DNA of 64,000 nt from Oikopleura dioica. Lineage: Eukaryota > Chordata > Appendicularia > Copelata > Oikopleuridae. Location of the stretch: contig OU015569.1 of NCBI GenBank assembly GCA_907165135.1, positions 9,486,501 to 9,550,500 of the forward strand, read 5' to 3'. The notes under the pieces are model-generated. The model saw only the letters and a list, made by a program, of their open reading frames with translations. It was not told where the DNA came from and did not search any database. A program made the position numbers and the translations under genes. Positions 60,739 to 64,000 of the stretch are shown here, one piece after another; the stretch's first letter is position 1; every line of letters starts with the position of its first letter.

Positions 60739-63465
60739 TGATGCCTCAGACCCAGCTACGCCTTTCGCCCGGATAAATTCCTTGCCACCAAAATTTATAA
60801 AAATAAACTATCCATGATAAAAGAGGTCACATGGGCTACCTTGAACGGAGACTTGATGAAATATAAATGTTTATGAAAAACATTTCCTGTCATGCAGCTC
60901 TTGCAAATTACATAGAGAGGTCGATAATTTGCACGCGACCTGGCTTAACTTTCGTTCCGGGTGAAAAAACTCTCCAGCCAGGAAATTACCATTCGCAAGC
61001 AGCTTTTTGGTCTTACAACTAGTTCTACAGTAATATTCGGCGACAAAGGCCTCGGGAGTTTACTGTACACGATCTGTCCTCATTGGTGCTTATGATGAAT
61101 TAGCATCTGTAATTTACCCATGAGATCCAGTGATGATCCTGCTTCTGGCTTAATCTATCTGGACATTGGCCGCTCCCTAAATCATCATTTGTGTCAATTA
61201 TTAAGAACGAGTTCTGCCACATTCTTCTAAGTTCAATCCAGCTCTCCTTGAAATATTTTTACCGTAGATAAGGTACTCCTAGAAACTTAATAAAAGTCAC
61301 GTTGGGCTCCGCTCTTAGTTCCAAAATTCTAGAAAAAACCGTCACCATCTTGATTCTCGAGTGCTTTATGAACTCTCCCAGGAAGACGAACAACCCGATA
61401 AAAGGTGTTTTTATGTTCATTTCCATGTCTAGTTTTTGAAAAGCTTCCAAAACTCGAGACGATCAAAACGTGACCTCCAAGAAAAGAGCGTTTTTCTAAA
61501 AAATATTTTAACTTGGATAGCGGCGCTTTAGATTGTGGACTCCAATCGTGGATCTAAAATCATTTTTTCGTCTTATCAGAAATTTGTTATCAAAGCCGGG
61601 AGAGCAGCCTTCCAATGATACTTTGGTATAACAAATTATTTGATCTTGCGATTTTTGGCAAAACAACTTCGACTGTCCAGACGCTCTTTTAAATTGCCCT
61701 ATGTTAAACAAATACGGCAATATTCAAATTTCTGCTCAAAGGTTCTTGCATCATCCTCTAATAAAACACGCGTAAAAACGTCACTGACAGTCAAATTTTG
61801 CCGCTGCAACTACTGTAACTAAATTTGTCTTAATGACTCTTATATATTTCTATTTTTCGCTACATTTGCTCATGGAAGACTGTAGGAACCGCTGCACCAC
61901 TACAATCGTGTTCATCACCGCAATGCGGCGCTACATAAACTCATATTAAAGCACAGGCACGACTTTATTGAAAAAGAAGGAATTATTGAAGAAATTCAAA
62001 ATGAGAATCGCTTTTTTCGCTCCTCTTTTCTTGCCAACGGGTTGAAATCTAAGAGACTTTACTTAATAAAAAACTACCAATAAAAAAACCAAATCTACAG
62101 GCTTGTAATTACAATAATATCGTTTTGAAACTGTATTTTAACCCGTTTTCCGACTGTGAATGCTGTCCGTTCCCGACATCACCACGCAAGCTCGCATGTT
62201 TCAAAAAAGTCCAACTTTGAATCCTTCCCGATAAGTCAGCTTTTATTTTTTTTTAAATAATTAACGAGCCAATTTAGTTGATAATTTGGACGACGACGTT
62301 GTCAATTACCTCTACTCAATAATGAACGATGGCGAGGCAGCAAAGTATAACTGAATATCTTTTAAGACGAAAATACATCTTATTTTATCATATTTGATTA
62401 TTCTGACTCTTTATTTCAATGTCCTTGTTAGATCAGCAGATTTTCTTTAGAAAATATAGAGGACTCGATAAGGCTCGACAGAAGTGACGGATTTTAAAAG
62501 CCTTTCACTAAAAGCTTTTCGGCGAGTATCGAGACACAGTCCCCGAATAACCGTATTTCCGATAAAAGGAACTCATTCCGTGTCGTGCAAAAAGAGCTGG
62601 CTTGAGAGGTATCCCTCTATTGCACGGCGCTTCTAAACCCGATACATGGCTGACTCCTTCTGGATTAGGAGTGATCTTTCTACTTCTAATTGTTCCCGAT
62701 CCTCCCTAAAGAGATGATCCAACAATCTTCTAAACATCGAAATTGGAACCCTCTTTTGTCTCTTTCACGATTAGTTTAAGAAAACACAAGCAAACGCGAG
62801 CCAACTTTCCCATCCCTTTTATACAACTACTGGTATACTCTCTTGGATTTTAAATTTCCGAAAAGGAGTATAAAAAAACGCAGAAAAAAAAATTCTTTTA
62901 AAAAGTTCCCGAAAGTCTCTTTGTAGTACGGCTGGGTAAAAGCTGAAAATAGGTTTAGCCGTGCACTTCCTGGAGAATAATTTCTATTAGCCTTTTTTAA
63001 GTAACAGAGTTTGCTACGCCTCTCAATAGAAATATCCTGCTTTCAAGCGGTGAAAATCGAGAAAGAGGTTCTTCGAATCGCAATTTGTGAGAAATATCAT
63101 TCTTTTAACAAGCTAGAAAGAGCCGAACATAAAAGGCAGCGGGGATTTTCGGGTGAAAGTGCTTTTCGAAAGCATTTTTGATATCGTGGAGATATTTCCG
63201 ACGTGTACGATTTCAAACAATTTAGATTTCGCCTTGTTAAACGAAAGCCCCCCGAATTAAAGATAAATGCGCATTAAGGGTCTCCCCGAGGAAACGTGAT
63301 TTTATGGCTTCGTTAAAAAACTATTTTTTTTGACGAAGACTAACTTTATTAAGTTGGAAAGGAAGCACTTCCGCTTCGGGATTCGACGTGATTCAAGATT
63401 TTTGACGCATTTTTTGAGATAATTACTTTGCTGAAATGCGATTCTGGGGCCCGAACCATCCGAAA
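60739..63465. other. 2.7 kb spacer between the POU gene and the last, partial gene
   Basis: After the POU 3' UTR there is AT-rich sequence with frames no longer than about 70 codons on either strand. Nothing recognisable was found. Confidence 0.45.
60802..60807 (+). terminator. Poly(A) signal of the POU gene
   Basis: AATAAA 64 bp after the TAA stop at 60736-60738. Confidence 0.5.
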
Positions 63466-64000
63466 ATGGCAAAATACACTGGAGAGGGCAGTCTTGATTC
63501 CACGAAGATTGAGCTGCCAGAAGATACGTCAAACGGCGACTGCAGCAACGTCGAGCATTTTGTGGTGTAAGTTGAGTTAATAAAAAATGCCTTTGGAAAA
63601 ATTTGAATGCAAGCTGCTTATTCTGAAAATTCAAATGAGCGAGATCCGCTGTTGTCAGCTTTGTCTAGCAGTTGCTTTTCAGAAAAAAAGTTCACCTCGG
63701 CGGCTCGATCTCGGAACCTTTTGTATTTGGGTTCATAAGGATAATCCCGCGTTCCTACTCTCAAACAACTTGAAAATCCTCTTTCTTAGGTGATAAAGTG
63801 CATTCGCATTATTCTCGTTCTTTTCTTGTTACTGCGATTTATACTTATATTTTACTATTTCAGCTCTGACAGACACAGGTCCAAGCTAGTTATTGACGCG
63901 TCTTTAAATCAGGAAAGGCTTTAATTAGGGAAGCACTAGAGAGATTTTGATTTGTTGAAATGCCTCTTGAGAAAGAAGCGACAATTCTAGCTGCGACGTC
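63466..64000 (+). CDS. 5' part of an unknown gene running off the window
   Basis: Exon 63466-63566 begins MAKYTGEGSLDSTKIELPE and ends at a consensus GTAAGT donor. A matching exon 63864-63912 (SDRHRSKLVIDASLNQ) keeps the frame and ends CAG|GAAAGG, another candidate GA donor. A possible acceptor at 63990 (AATTCTAG) lies just before the window end. No family recognised. The acidic, Ser/Thr-rich start gives no functional clue. The weakest of the listed gene models. Confidence 0.35.

Noticed and set aside
1-64000. Search for tRNA, rRNA, CRISPR arrays and tandem satellite repeats
   Set aside because: No cloverleaf with B-box context, no rRNA-like stretch and no regularly spaced repeats were seen by eye; this is not a substitute for a covariance-model scan.

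Overview
This is eukaryotic, animal DNA. Ten multi-exon protein genes can be rebuilt in frame, plus one single-exon gene and the start of another. The intron style suggests an appendicularian (larvacean tunicate, Oikopleura-like). Most introns are 38-60 bp. Beside GT-AG introns there are repeated GA-AG introns, one GG-AG intron and several GC-AG introns, required by reading frame and protein homology. That mixture is what is described for Oikopleura; a copepod such as Eurytemora, also reported rich in GA-AG introns, is a weaker alternative. Species was not determined. The long introns and spacers here are looser than the very compact O. dioica norm.

Layout: 325-8019 (-) CSPG4/NG2-like transmembrane proteoglycan; 8.0-14.2 kb, no supportable gene; 14224-15389 (+) two-transmembrane protein resembling BK-channel beta subunits; 15615-16187 (+) small basic/acidic orphan; 16312-18498 (-) SERHL-type alpha/beta hydrolase, whose 1 kb intron holds a secreted-protein gene on the other strand (17080-17469); 18652-20411 (-) GALK2-type N-acetylgalactosamine kinase; 20963-22188 (+) SPAG7-like R3H protein, divergent from GALK2; 25263-27610 (+) PALS1/MPP5; 28661-47717 (+) Sec16, 22 exons over 19 kb; 49151-55304 (+) CAB39/Mo25; 57149-57908 TTAA-flanked foldback element; 59392-60738 (+) POU-domain gene with an odd homeodomain; 63466 onward, 5' exons of a gene running out of the window.

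The genes are mostly unrelated housekeeping and cell-biology loci (ER exit sites, LKB1 scaffold, epithelial polarity, sugar kinase), not one pathway. GALK2 and the hydrolase are head-to-tail with a 153 bp gap and could be co-transcribed. The most notable signal is the recurring non-canonical 5' splice site AG|GAA seen across unrelated genes. All exon models were made by eye from frame, splice signals and remembered family sequences; no alignment or transcript evidence was available.
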